From: Luffa acutangula
Taxonomy: Eukaryota > Streptophyta > Magnoliopsida > Cucurbitales > Cucurbitaceae
Direction: 5' to 3'
Assembly: GCA_036850905.1 (NCBI GenBank)
Contig: CM072094.1
Span: 35,664,982 to 35,728,981 of the forward strand
Length of the DNA stretch: 64,000 bases
Part shown: piece after piece, positions 1 through 10,380 of the stretch
How positions within the stretch are numbered: the stretch's first letter is position 1
How the letters are laid out: every line of letters begins with the position of its first letter
Position numbers and translations under genes: made by a program
The notes under the pieces: generated by a model
The model's database searches: none
What the model saw: only the letters and a program-made list of their open reading frames with translations
What the model was told of the DNA's origin: nothing

Positions 1-2041
1 GAGTGTATTCCTTGATAACGATGTTGTCGTGAGTGCTGGGCGGGCCCCACTACGACAAAGACGATGGGAGTGTTGGGCGAGCCCCACTACATTGTAGAGC
101 TAGTAAACGTTGGTTATACTGGTGATAACTGTCCAAAAGGTAGTTATCTAGGCCTCATTTCTATAGGGATTTGTGTGTCTTTTGTGCTTAATAGGGTTGG
201 TTTTAGATATATATAATATGTTTTAACCAATTTGAAAGAATGGAAGCTTTGGAAGTTATTTTGTGTAGAATGCATTGCTGAGCAACTGGAGGGAGCAAAT
301 TTTGTGCTGCAGCAAAGCTGGGAGCAAAAACTACCACGTCACAGCTCGTTAGCCAAGTTGACAAACCGAATTCTGTTGAGTTATTCTCGTGATAAAGGAG
401 CAAGGAGAGCCATACACGTGTCTAGGTCAACCTAATTCAAGCCTCCTATCATTCTATAAAAGGAAGTAGCCGTCCAAGTCAAAATCATTCCACTTTTGGG
501 AGAAAACATTCCATTCTTGGAAGGTTACTTCCACCTTTGGGAGCTGAATAGAGGAGAGAGATTGGAGACCATCAAGAAGACCATCATTTGCAAGCTGATC
601 GAGGAGATTTATATTTTTCTTTGTTATCTTGTGATGATGGACATGCTCACTCAGATTGTAACGTGTGTTTCCATGCATCTAATGAACTAAGTAGCTTAGG
701 CGTTGGTTAGGAACAATGTGATTGTCGTGCTTAATTTCTAGTAATAAATATTGATTCTATGCATCTTGATAAATTGTTGTGATCATTTATATTTTATGCC
801 CGTCGGGCCAGCCGGTATGAATACCTCTCTCTAGTTTCAGGGATGATTTAAGGAGTGTGACGATTAATCACACTAGATCGTTGTGTATTGGTGAACGCCA
901 GTGACTGAGCTAGGGATAGTCGGTTGCCTAGTGCTTGATCGGTAGTACTTCGTTGGGGTTGAAACACATTCCAAAAGATCCGGAGTTCCGGGAGGAATCT
1001 GCTAATAAGTCTGCGAGAGTTTTGCATGATCAATAATATTGCTAGAGCATCTTTTAAAACAATTACTAAATCCTGACCAGTGCCTGTTTCTAATCTGTCT
1101 GCCTATTTGTTTATTTTTTGTTCTGTCATTTCTTTTGCTTCAACATTATTCTTATAAAAACCAATCATTTTTACCATCTTTGAAACCATTAAAGAGTTAT
1201 AGAAAATAGATAAAGTGGAAGCTAGTTCAGGCCTTGAATTGATAATACTTATTACTTGCTGCAGACTATGTATACTTGCACAGAGTTCTAGAGTTTTTTA
1301 TACCATATTTTTACTCACTCTAGGAACCCAACAACTGGGCGTGCCCTACAGAACGTTGATTTGTCATGTTAGTTAAGATGTTTTATATAATTGATATACC
1401 TTGCTGAATTTTAATAACGTACTTGCGAGTTATTTGAGAAAGCTTTTATCATTACACGTTTATGTTAAACGATTGATTGTATAGGTTTATACGTCTAAAG
1501 GTTTATCACGTGTTCCGATTTGCAAATCTACAGTTTTTAAAGTTAGTCACTCACTGGGCTTCGTATCTCATTCTTTCAAAATGTTTTTCCACTTTCAAGT
1601 AGAGGTCGAGATCCCGGTGCCTGATACACTGCCAACGTCTGCTGAAAGTTCCAAAACAAGCTCCAGTACGTGGGTAGAGTTGTATATTGAGTCTGTCTAT
1701 ATTGTAAATGTTTTGTAAGAATTGGATAATTTACGGTTTGTGTAAGTTCTAGAGGTCGTGGTTGTATAAACCTCAGTTGAATAGGTTTTGGGTTGTGATA
1801 TCTATATAAGGTTATTTTCCAAACCGAGTTATGTTAGGGCTGCACCTCGTGTATGTTAAAAGGTTTTCAGGGATTCCGTTGTGTTGTGTTTCATGTGGAA
1901 TATATTATATCTAAGATTAGTATGTTTATTAGGTTCAACGTTTCAGGAGGGTCAACGGGTATCGTTAGAGGAGGACGATGTTCGTTGGCTTCACGCCATC
2001 TTCCGGATGAGCTAGCAGGAGGTCCGGGAGGGGGTGTGACA
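1..2041 (+). repeat. Tekay-type gypsy LTR, 3' portion (5' end outside window)
   Basis: This stretch reads as the reverse complement of the LTR at 21085-21853. Shared landmarks are the duplicated GGGCCCCACTACGACAAAG block (about 38-62 and again 80-90 here) and the terminal GAGGGGGTGTGACA ending at 2041. After removing the solo LTR at 123-1333, about 825 bp of LTR remain, against about 770 bp of matching sequence in the other copy. It ends abruptly against an Athila-type LTR that lacks its own 5' end, so it probably inserted there. No coding sequence adjoins it, so it may be a solo LTR. Confidence 0.75.
123..1333 (+). mobile_element. Solo LTR, unidentified LTR-retrotransposon family
   Basis: A 1211-bp insert begins TGATAACTG and ends GAACCCAACA, so it has TG...CA ends. 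It is flanked by a direct 5-bp duplication ACTGG (118-122 and 1334-1338). The insert is absent from the related LTR at 21085-21853. A TATA box (TATAAAAG, 455-462) supports plus-strand transcription. There is no internal coding region, which suggests LTR-LTR recombination left a solo LTR. I do not recognise the family. Confidence 0.7.
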
Positions 2042-3109
2042 AGAGCTGGGCTATAGCTTCTCGACGTTGGCCATTTTTCCAAATATGTTTTGCGCTGCGA
2101 CAGCACAGCGTCCCGACGCTGGCCATATTTTCATAATCAGTTTTGTGCAGCAAAAGCATAGTGTCCAGACGTTATGCTATAGCGTCGAGACGCTGCACAA
2201 TTTTTTTCCTATAAATATGGCACAATTTTGGTCGACCAAGGGGGTCGAATTGGTGAGATTTTAGCCCTAATTTCGACTAAAGACCTTTGGTGGGAGCTGA
2301 AGCAAGGCCAAGGAGTGGGAATCAAGCAAGAAGATGTGGAGATCGTGACGGGGACGTGTGGTGCCAACGGATTCGAGTTTTTACTTATCTTTTCCTTACC
2401 TCTTGTTGTTTTTATGGCTTTTCTTTCAATTAGTGTTTGTAGTTCCAAGACTATGATTTGCTAATTGTTTGTTTTAGAGATTGATGTAGTTCTTTAGTTT
2501 GTTGGATTGATTTTTGGTATGAATGTGCTTATATTTTATTCATGTGTGATTGGTTAAATGCTTTCAATTACTTGATCACTAGTTGAATGATTTAGTGTTG
2601 AATCTTCCTCAGGAGAGAGGATTTAGCTTAAACGTTACCAATTGCATGACTAAAGTAGAAATTCTAAGTTCAAGAGATTTAGAATAACTTTAGACGCTTT
2701 AACAAGGACTAAACTCAAGACCCTGCATGCTAATGAACTTAGATAGGGATATTGGGTTTATTGTATGCATGAGAATCAATTATGCTCGAGAGAGATAATT
2801 GTGATAAAAGTTTCATTGGTTTGTAAAATAATTGCACGCTAAATTCATCCCATTAATTAATCATCAATCTCAAATTATGAAATCAATTACCTAAGAGTCT
2901 TTTCTTTTGAGTCTCCACCTTTATTTTATGCTTTTTATCTTTAGATTTATCTTTTGCATTAAGTGTTACACTTTAAATGAAATTAGAAAAGATTATTCAT
3001 GGTAATTAGTTTAACTAGAAAACCAATCCAGAGGACAACACTCGTTTTACACGAAAAACACTATATTATTACTTGACCCGTATACTTGCGGTAAACAAAT
3101 TGCACATCA
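2042..3109 (+). repeat. Athila-type gypsy LTR, 5'-truncated
   Basis: The 3' end (about 3020-3109, ending CTTGCGGTAAACAAATTGCA-CATCA) matches the reverse complement of the start of the complete solo LTR at 61392-62581. The terminal 'ACCCGTATACTTGCGG' style is typical of Athila/Tat LTR ends. About 170 bp of the 5' end seen in the other copy is missing where it meets the Tekay-type LTR at 2041/2042. It carries two palindromes followed by a TATA box (see 2107-2217). Confidence 0.75.
2107..2217 (+). promoter_or_regulatory. Palindrome pair plus TATA box in Athila-type LTR
   Basis: AGCGTCCCGACGCT (2107-2120) and AGCGTCGAGACGCT (2181-2194) are followed after 15 bp by TATAAATA (2210-2217). Decayed relatives lie at about 2052-2068. 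The array sits where core promoter elements are expected in an LTR. A role as a binding site for a dimeric factor is inference. Confidence 0.6.
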
Positions 3110-3538
3110 GGAACTAACCTCAACTAAGGCAACAACCTAGATTCGATAGCACACAACATGGATAAAGAAAACACGCAAGCTATCTAGAAAACTATGGCAA
3201 CATCCTACTCCTACTACCAAACAACAGGCACGCAAACAATACAAGCTATCTAACCACCTAAAGGGAACTTCCTAGGCCTAGCTTCTACAAAATAAAGCAA
3301 CCAAGGAAGACAATCATTCTTGAAAAAGTTATACAAAGCAAGTAACAAGGAATCTAAACAATATTAGGCAAGCAGATAACTCATACATACAACAATATAT
3401 AAATAAACAAATAAATAAATATCGATGCTTCCATACCTGGTGATGCTGAGGAAAACGAGGAAGACCTCTAACACATGCTAATCAACAACCTAGGTTACCT
3501 AAGTCAGTCTACAGGAACAACTTCGCTCTGATACCAAC
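3110..3538 (-). other. Minus-strand gypsy element: leader and tRNA-Met primer-binding site
   Basis: Non-coding sequence whose right end carries GCTCTGATACCA (3525-3536). Its reverse complement TGGTATCAGAGC is the classic tRNA-Met primer-binding site, lying 2 bp from an LTR end (TGTAACGC... from 3539). Polarity is therefore minus: the lost gag lay to the left. No open frame is visible, and the Athila-type LTR end abuts at 3109/3110. Confidence 0.65.
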
Positions 3539-3814
3539 TGTAACGCACAAGGTTTTTCAAACCACTAGCCGAGCGACGCTACTTCAACCCTATAACACCT
3601 ACCACAACTCCGATCCATTTAAAACCAAGTGCACCGAAAATTTCGGCAGCATAACGACATAAAACTGGCTAATTCAAAATTTTTCTTTTAACCTGATGGA
3701 CAAAATAAACACTTCTAAACATTCCCAACCCAAACTCCACCAAACTGCCACAAAAATTTCACAGTCTACTCCACTATACGAGTCAAGTCTCGTAGCAGCA
3801 TCTAAACAAAAGCA
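3539..3814 (-). repeat. Minus-strand gypsy LTR, first part (split by CACTA element)
   Basis: The sequence begins TGTAACGCACAAGG directly beside the primer-binding site, as an LTR end should. It is interrupted after 276 bp by the CACTA element; the 3-bp GCA at 3812-3814 is repeated at 20128-20130, where the LTR resumes. Confidence 0.6.
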
Positions 3815-3832
3815 CACTACAACAAATATCAC
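3815..3832 (+). repeat. CACTA left terminal inverted repeat
   Basis: CACTACAACAAATATCAC, an 18/18 match to the reverse complement of 20110-20127. Target duplication GCA precedes it. Confidence 0.93.
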
Positions 3833-4343
3833 GTTTTATTGTATTTCATTATAGCATTTCATAAATAAAGTTATGGAAAAGGGAATAAAAAAGGCGGAAT
3901 AGTGGTTTAAAATTTTTGCCCATGTGCGCTTAATATTTTGGAAAGACGAAAGCGAACAAAAGGGCGGGCTCGATAACACTTTTTCATTTTTTCCATCTCG
4001 TAGCGATTTAACTCCCTCATTCCCCATTTTGATTCCTTCTTCCTTTTGACTTCATCAAATCTGTCGTCAAATCCTTCTTTACAATTTGATTTTCCCTATT
4101 CTTGTCCAGTTCGAATTACAAAACTCTCCAGCACAAATCTTGTTCACCAGATCCAATGTGATGTTTCCCAACTGTAGGTCTCAAGGTTGAGAGAGATAGA
4201 GGTGTTAAATGGAGAGCGGAGTTCGGAGTTACATTTAGGAGCTGTGTGATTTTAATTTTTCGGAAGATTAGAGATAATCGAGGTGCAACGGTGGATGGCT
4301 TTGATTTTGATTTTGATTTCATCAAAGAGCTAAAATTGAAGGT
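3833..4343. other. CACTA left subterminal region
   Basis: Non-coding sequence between the left TIR and the Athila-type insertion. It begins with words such as TTATAGCATTTCATAAATAAAGTTATGG that resemble the subterminal words at the right end. It then becomes mixed-composition DNA with no convincing open frame. The last 5 bp, AAGGT (4339-4343), is the target duplication of the retrotransposon. Confidence 0.6.
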
Positions 4344-5754
4344 TGATAGCGAGCAGAAATGTCGCTATTTTAGTCTCAAATTATTAAGCTTTTAGGTGCT
4401 TTAATCGTGTTTTTAATGAATATATTTATTGAATTTTGTTATTTTGTCTTTAGGAGCATAAATGATGATTTTGGGAGAAAAAAAGCCAAAATTGATGGAA
4501 TTATAGCCCAAATCAAAGTATGAAGCCCAAAGAAGACATCCATGAGGAAAAGTCCAAGAGAAATGAAGAAGAAGGCCCAAAAATCAGCCCAAAAAGAAGC
4601 TGATTTTTCTGGAAAATCTGGACAGCGTCGAGACGCTTAGCAAGGCAGCGTCGCGACGCTGCCCTTTCTTGTTGCCCAAGCCGCGTGCGCAGCAGCGTCG
4701 CGACGCTTGGCAAGGCAGCGTCGCGACGCTACCCCTTTTCCAGGCCTATAAATAGGAGCCCTTGGTGCCTCATTTGGAATCAATCAATCAATCAATCATC
4801 AATCATCACTCATTCCTTTCTTTCCTAAGACTCCTTTTTTGGAGCCCCTCTCAAGGCTTTTGAGCCTTTTTGAGAGGGTTCTTTTAGTGGGAATTTTTGG
4901 GGAATTTTGGGAAGCAAGTCTAGAGGCTCGAGGAGTAGTCAGCGGGGGCTCCAAGCGTCAGCAAGGGGTTTTTCGACGGTCAATTCCTTTTCCTTTATGT
5001 CTTTTAATATGCTTTCCCTTGTAATTATTGTGGATATTATGTGTAGCTAAACCCCAATTTGGGGTCTTGAAATGAAATGATAGTTGCAATATTGTTATAA
5101 TTTCTTGTCTCTTGCCCATGTCCTAATTATTTGTATGGATGTGCTTAATGCTTTACTCAATCTGGCCAATTGTGTAATGATTCGTTTCTTAATGGAAACT
5201 CGACGGAGAGAAATTAGGATAGATCATAATCCATGCAACTAGTTTAATTGCCCGTTGTGACACCGGGATTAGTTGATTAAACTTAGATTCCTAAAATGAA
5301 TCAGAGCGTAATAATTAATGATTTTTAATAGCGCTAAGGACACTTAGGTTGTTAAAATGAATTAATTACAATTAGGGGAAACCGACAGGAGAACCTATGT
5401 GATTAACGGAGATTCTAGGTTTATAATTAGTTGGGCAATGAGATAGGATATTTATAGCAATTATTTAGCTAACCATTGATTTTCAAGACCCCTCTTCCCA
5501 TTTCAAGAAAACTCTTTCTCCACATTTTATTTCTGATTGATCAAATTTGTTTTTATTAAGTCATTTTAAATTAAATCTTTTTATTACATGAACTTGGTCC
5601 CTAAATATTATTTCACCTAAGTATTTTCAGTGCTCAAGAGAATTTTAATTAATTGCTTAAGTTTCGCTTCGCCTCCCTGTGGATTCGATACTCGGAATAC
5701 TTTCCGTTTTATATTACTTGTGGCCCGTGCATTTGCGGATAATCGATACCAACA
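4344..5754 (+). repeat. 5' LTR of the gag-only Athila-type element
   Basis: 1411 bp from TGATAGCGAGCAG to ...CGATACCAACA. It is nearly identical to 10836-12246. It carries four palindromes and a TATA box at 4624-4754. The tail '...GGCCCGTGCATTTGCGG' is typical of Athila LTR ends. Confidence 0.92.
4624..4754 (+). promoter_or_regulatory. Four-palindrome array plus TATA box (5' LTR)
   Basis: AGCGTCGAGACGCT (4624-4637) is followed by three AGCGTCGCGACGCT copies (4647-4660, 4694-4707, 4717-4730). TATAAATA follows at 4747-4754, 16 bp after the last copy. Repeated CAATCAAT words lie downstream (about 4780-4800). The array is CpG-dense, with three to four CpG per 14-mer. Its position marks it as promoter-proximal; its function is inferred. 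Confidence 0.65.
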
Positions 5755-5760
5755 AGTTTT

Positions 5761-5778
5761 TGGCGCCGTTGCCGGGGA
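5761..5778 (+). other. Primer-binding site, tRNA-Asp type
   Basis: TGGCGCCGTTGCCGGGGA, 6 bp after the 5' LTR. This 18-mer is the standard Athila-lineage site complementary to the 3' end of tRNA-Asp. Confidence 0.85.
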
Positions 5779-5930
5779 GGCTTGATTTTTAAGCAAAGAA
5801 TTAATTTTTCTTGACATCGAAAAGAAAAGGATAAATGGTAATTTAGGTGTAAATATTTTTCTTTTATCGTTTTGTGAATATTATTTTATTTTCATTTTTG
5901 TTTGGTTCTTTTATTATCTGGGAGCATTGT

Positions 5931-8900
5931 ATGCGAAGAAACAAGGTGGTTGATCTGTTTCCGTTAGATCTTGAGATTAACAGGACTCTAAAGTTCATTA
6001 GAAAAGAAAAAAGATTAACAGAAACGATGGCCCACCAAGAAGAAGCTCCCAAGGCAATTAGAGATTTTCTGCAGCCAGTTCTTCCTACCGAGAATTCTGG
6101 AATTGTTTACGCCCCCATCCAAGCTACAAATTTTGAGCTAAAAACAGGATTGATTCAGATGGCGCGCGATAACTCGTTCAAGGGACATCCTTCCGAGGAC
6201 CCTCACTCTCATCTGCGATCATTCCTAGAAATATGCGGGACAGTAAAGATGAACGGAGTTCCGGCCGACGCAATCAGATTGAGGCTGTTTCCATTTTCCC
6301 TACAGGATAAAGCAAAAGATTGGCTCGAATCAGTCGAGACGGGCAGCATCAGTACTTGGGACGAGCTTGCCCAGGCTTTTCTGACAAAATTTTTTCCACC
6401 GGCTAAGACTACCAAGTTGCGGACTGAAATTGGAACATTCAGACAGCTTGACGAAGAACAGTTGTACGAAGCGTGGGAAAGATATAAGGAAATGCTTAGG
6501 CGATGCCCCCAACACGGATATCCTGATTGGCTTCAGGTACAGTTATTCTATAATGGATTAAACCCCTCCACGAAGACAGTCCTTGACACATCAGCAGGAG
6601 GGAGTTTTCTTTCAAAAACAGTGACAGAAGCCAAAGACCTGCTTGAGGAAATGGCGGCAACAAGTTATCAATGGCCGACGGAGAGAGGAACAATTACAAA
6701 AAAAGCTGGATTATATGAATTGGATGAGTCAAGTTCACTGAAAGCGCAACTGGCATCTCTGACCAATGCACTAAACAAATTAACGTCATCTGAGGTGGTT
6801 AAGTCCATTTCCACCTTAGCTGAAGGTCATTCAAAGAAGGAAGGTCAAGATGTGGAAGAAGTTCAATACATAGGAAATAGATCATATACTCAAGGAGTAC
6901 CGAATTTCTACCACCCCAGTCTGCGCAATCACGAGAACTTCTCATATGCGAATACAAAGAATGTTTTGCAGCCACCCCCAGGTTTTGCATCAACGAGTAC
7001 TCCTGAAAAGAAAAATAATCTGGAGGAGATGGTGGCTTTATTCATCAAGGAACAAAGAATATTGAATGTGAGTCTCCAGACATCAGTAAACAACCACGAC
7101 GCAGCTCTAAAGAATATGGAAGTGCAGATAGGACAGATTGCTTCAGCAGTAAATGCCCTTCAAAAGGGAAAATTTCCAAGCGATACTGAGCCTAACCCGA
7201 AAGAGCAGTGTAAGATGGTGGTTCTGAGAAGTGGTAGAAGACTGGAGGACAGTTTAGAGAAGAAAAAGGAAGAAGAAAAGAGAAGGGATGAAGATGAAGG
7301 GGCTGAGGCACAAAAAGCCTCCTCTGAAAGGTTCCAGCATCCTCCTAACTCTATTGAATTAAAATGTGATTTTTCTAACAGCTGTGCAGGTAAAAAAGAA
7401 GATGAGAAGCAGAATGGCAATAAAAAGAAGACTGAGGAAGAAGTGGTTCCATGCAACCACCATGACAGAGGTTCGCATATTAGCCCGCCCAAGCGGAGGG
7501 GCGAATGTCCAACCTTTGATTACAGGGAGTTACCTTTTCCTCAAAGATTTAAAAATGTCAAATTAGATGAACAATTTCAAAAATTTTTAGAAATGTTTAA
7601 AAAGTTGACTGTGAATATTCCATTGGTAGAAGCTTTGTATAATATGCCGAATTATGGAAAATTCATGAAGGAAATGCTTTCTAAAAAGAAAAGTCTGAAA
7701 AAAGAAGTTTTTAATTTATCTGAAAGTAGCAGTACCATCATTTCTGGTAGGATACCCTCTAAGCAGAAAGACCCAGGGAGTTTTACTGTTCCCTGCACCA
7801 TAGGAGAAGTATCCTTCGATAGGGCTTTGTGTGATTTAGGAGCAAGTATAAATTTGATGCCCTACTCTGTATACAGGAAGATTGGTTTATCAGGTATGAC
7901 AGACACTGACGTCACTCTCCAGCTTGCTGACAGATCGATTACCCACCCGATGGGTGTTGTGGAGGACGTGTTGGTGAAAGTCAACAAATTCATCTTCCCT
8001 GTAGATTTTGTGGTACTGGACATGAAGGAGGACAAAGAGGTGCCAATTATCCTAGGCAGACCTTTCCTAGCCACTGGTAAGGCCGAGATAAGCGTGCATA
8101 CAGGTAAGCTTACCTTGAACATTGATGATGAAAAAGTCGTGTTTAGTATTTTTGGCCAAGATGAATCTGTTTGTAGTTTGCATACATGTTTTTCTGTTGG
8201 GCCTGAATACTTGACTGATGACGATGAAGAGGTAGACTATAATCTTGGCCTAGGCTTAGAAGAAATGCTTGTTGATAATATGGATTTTGATCATGATGAA
8301 TATATGGATAATCCTCTGTTTGAAAATGATTTGGATCTGCCTGACTTTGAAAATGAATTAGACTTGCCTGCTTGTGATAATGAAAGATCTGCAGTTGATG
8401 ATTTACCTTCCTTTGAAAATGAATTTGAATTGCCTGAAATGAATAATTTTGATGATGATATTGATTTGCCTGACATTGAGCATGAACATAAAAGGCATAA
8501 AAAAGATTGCTCGATAGATAATTTTGAGTCTGACCATGATTACAGTGAATCTATTGAGTCTGATCTTGACATTCCTGAATGCATGAATCCTGACAATGTG
8601 AATACTTTCTTTTCATGTCCTGATGATGTGTATAGCATAGAAACTGGACCAGAAGAACTTGAATCTGTGAATAGTATAGAATCTGATCCTGAAATTCTTG
8701 AATTCTTGAATTCTTCTGATGATGAGTCATATGATAGCTTAGTTGAATCATTTTTTAATTCTGAGTCTGAAGGATCTACTGAGCATGTAGATATTTTTTC
8801 TGATGAATGGACTGGCATGATTGATAGGCCATCTCTAGATCCTAGACCAGTAGACATTATAACGCTTGATGACTCTGTTAACAACTGTTTTGAAAATAGA

Positions 8901-9080
8901 GATTTAGAAAAGAGATTTGATGCAGCAGATTATTTTCTGAAATGTTATTATGAGAATCTCTTTAGTGAAGATGGGCCAGGGGAAAGTTTTTTTTCTCCCC
9001 TGTTTGTAGTTTGCAATTCGGTGCGTGATTTCTTGCAGGGCCCGGAGGATGATGAAAATTTTTATTTTGAGCCTCCATAA
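5931..9080 (+). CDS. Athila-type Gag-protease with long acidic C-terminal tail
   Basis: Structural polyprotein of the retrotransposon, expected to form cytoplasmic virus-like particles. I chose ATG 5931 (MRRNKVVDLFPLD..., 1049 aa) because it matches the usual Athila gag start; an in-frame ATG at 5874 would add 19 hydrophobic residues. Residues about 100-215 are a retrotransposon gag domain with the conserved run around RLRLFPFSLQDKAKDWL and LTKFFP. An aspartic protease-like domain follows at about 620-740 with LCDLGASINLMP (Asp-Leu-Gly rather than Asp-Ser/Thr-Gly) and ILGRPFLATG. From about 755 the protein turns very acidic, with repeated FENELDLP-like units (DLDLPDFENELDLP, DLPSFENEFELP), ending near FYFEPP. 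No RT, RNase H or integrase follows. The frame is open throughout, which suggests selection or recent birth. The role of the acidic tail is unknown. Confidence 0.85.
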   Translation: MRRNKVVDLFPLDLEINRTLKFIRKEKRLTETMAHQEEAPKAIRDFLQPVLPTENSGIVYAPIQATNFELKTGLIQMARDNSFKGHPSEDPHSHLRSFLEICGTVKMNGVPADAIRLRLFPFSLQDKAKDWLESVETGSISTWDELAQAFLTKFFPPAKTTKLRTEIGTFRQLDEEQLYEAWERYKEMLRRCPQHGYPDWLQVQLFYNGLNPSTKTVLDTSAGGSFLSKTVTEAKDLLEEMAATSYQWPTERGTITKKAGLYELDESSSLKAQLASLTNALNKLTSSEVVKSISTLAEGHSKKEGQDVEEVQYIGNRSYTQGVPNFYHPSLRNHENFSYANTKNVLQPPPGFASTSTPEKKNNLEEMVALFIKEQRILNVSLQTSVNNHDAALKNMEVQIGQIASAVNALQKGKFPSDTEPNPKEQCKMVVLRSGRRLEDSLEKKKEEEKRRDEDEGAEAQKASSERFQHPPNSIELKCDFSNSCAGKKEDEKQNGNKKKTEEEVVPCNHHDRGSHISPPKRRGECPTFDYRELPFPQRFKNVKLDEQFQKFLEMFKKLTVNIPLVEALYNMPNYGKFMKEMLSKKKSLKKEVFNLSESSSTIISGRIPSKQKDPGSFTVPCTIGEVSFDRALCDLGASINLMPYSVYRKIGLSGMTDTDVTLQLADRSITHPMGVVEDVLVKVNKFIFPVDFVVLDMKEDKEVPIILGRPFLATGKAEISVHTGKLTLNIDDEKVVFSIFGQDESVCSLHTCFSVGPEYLTDDDEEVDYNLGLGLEEMLVDNMDFDHDEYMDNPLFENDLDLPDFENELDLPACDNERSAVDDLPSFENEFELPEMNNFDDDIDLPDIEHEHKRHKKDCSIDNFESDHDYSESIESDLDIPECMNPDNVNTFFSCPDDVYSIETGPEELESVNSIESDPEILEFLNSSDDESYDSLVESFFNSESEGSTEHVDIFSDEWTGMIDRPSLDPRPVDIITLDDSVNNCFENRDLEKRFDAADYFLKCYYENLFSEDGPGESFFSPLFVVCNSVRDFLQGPEDDENFYFEPP

Positions 9081-9560
9081 GCGTGCCGAGCCTAGTCTAG
9101 CTAAAGACGTTAAAGAAAGCGCTGCTTGGGAGGCAACCCAAGGATTAAAGTAGTTAGTTGTTTTTGCGGTAAATAATTTTCTTTGCTTCGTGATCCAATT
9201 TTGTTTTGCAGGATCACCTTAGCAAATCCCAAAATTCCACATTTCCCATTTTTCATGGATCCAAAGGAAGAGGATGAAGCGCTCCTAGCTCAGGGAAGTC
9301 TCAGTATCTCTCTTTATGCTTTTCTGTTTTAAAACATTGGGGACAATGTTTAGTTTAAGTTTGGGGGGGAGGCTTCCGCTGTGCTGAGCATATTTAAATT
9401 CTGTAAGATGCATGAATAGATAGCCATGATAGCCAAGGATGTGATTTTTGAAATTTTGGGAGAAAATGGTTTATATGTTGTGGAATCTGGGAGCACGGCA
9501 GAAATTGTGAAATTTTAAAATTTTTTGATACTTAGTTTTGATGTCTAAAGCATGCAATAG
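9081..9560 (+). other. Non-coding region after gag-protease
   Basis: No supportable gene. It contains AAAACATTGGGGACAATG and AAGTTTGGGGGGGAGG (9357-9372), a polypurine-tract-like motif of Athila elements that recurs at 9910-9923, 10409-10422 and 10823-10835. Confidence 0.5.
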
Positions 9561-9599
9561 TCTTATCTAATGACGTCTTTGAAAATCTAGATTCTTATT

Positions 9600-9881
9600 A
9601 TGGTTTTCAAAGTTGTTGTCACCCCGATAGGCTTAGTTTCTAATATCAGGAAGTTCATGCTTGATTGCTCTAAAGAACTAGGTAGAAAAAATGCTATGCC
9701 TGCTGAGAGAAAAGCAAAAGCAACAAAAGAAAATGTGGGAAAAAGAAAATCTGTTGAAAAAGAATTTTTGCTTGCTCAAAAGAAAAAAAAGCCTAGGGGT
9801 AAAAAGAGCTACCTGCGGTGTGATCAGTTAGGCCAACCAAAGAATAAAATTCGGGTTAAGGGTCCCTGCACCGTAGTGTGA
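9600..9881 (+). CDS. Small lysine-rich ORF, copy 1 (hypothetical)
   Basis: A 93-codon frame, possibly real, in the first copy of the tandem duplication. The C-terminal 60 residues are strongly basic, with AQKKKKPRGKKSYLRC and KNKIRVKG, and resemble a nuclear-localisation or nucleic-acid-binding peptide. There is no membrane segment, so nothing supports an env-like protein. I do not recognise a family. It could equally be a chance frame in A-rich DNA. Confidence 0.3.
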   Translation: MVFKVVVTPIGLVSNIRKFMLDCSKELGRKNAMPAERKAKATKENVGKRKSVEKEFLLAQKKKKPRGKKSYLRCDQLGQPKNKIRVKGPCTVV

Positions 9882-10194
9882 AAGCTAGTACCATTAGATA
9901 TCAAAATGCAAGTTTGGGGGAGGAACAAAAGAAAAGAAAGAGAAAAACAAAAAGAAAAATCATGTGAGAATTCTGCTCCCCCATGAGAAAAGAAAAAGAT
10001 AACAGGCACCCTAGTTACTTTTTTTTGCATGATAGAAGGACTCCGAAGTATTAGGGGCTCTTATCTAATGACGTCTTTGAAAATCTAGATTCTTATTATG
10101 GTTTTCAAAGTTGTTGTCACCCCGATAGGCTTAGTTTCTAATATCAGGAAGTTCATGCTTGATTGCTCTAAAGAACTAGGTAGAAAAAAATGTT

Positions 10195-10380
10195 ATGCCT
10201 GCTGAGAGAAAAGCAAAAGCAACAAAAGAAAATGTGGGAAAAAGAAAATCTGTTGAAAAAGAATTTTTGCTTGCTCAAAAGAAAAAAAAGCCTAGGGGTA
10301 AAAAGAGCTACCTGCGGTGTGATCAGTTAGGCCAACCAAAGAATAAAATTCGGGTTAAGGGTCCCTGCACCGTAGTGTGA
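10195..10380 (+). CDS. Small lysine-rich ORF, copy 2 (hypothetical, shortened)
   Basis: A 61-codon frame in the second duplication copy, identical to the C-terminal 61 residues of the first (MPAERKAKATKENVGKRKS...). A longer A run upstream shifts the frame, so the N-terminal part seen in copy 1 is lost. The downstream frame is unchanged, which is weak evidence at best for coding. Confidence 0.25.
   Translation: MPAERKAKATKENVGKRKSVEKEFLLAQKKKKPRGKKSYLRCDQLGQPKNKIRVKGPCTVV

Noticed and set aside
8291..8884. Serine-rich frames on the minus strand opposite the acidic gag tail
   Set aside because: They are the complement of the Asp/Glu-rich coding repeats (GAT/GAA read backwards gives Ser/Phe codons).
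9600..9881. Envelope-like gene of the Athila-type element
   Set aside because: The small frame is lysine-rich with no signal peptide or membrane segment, so an env call is not supported.
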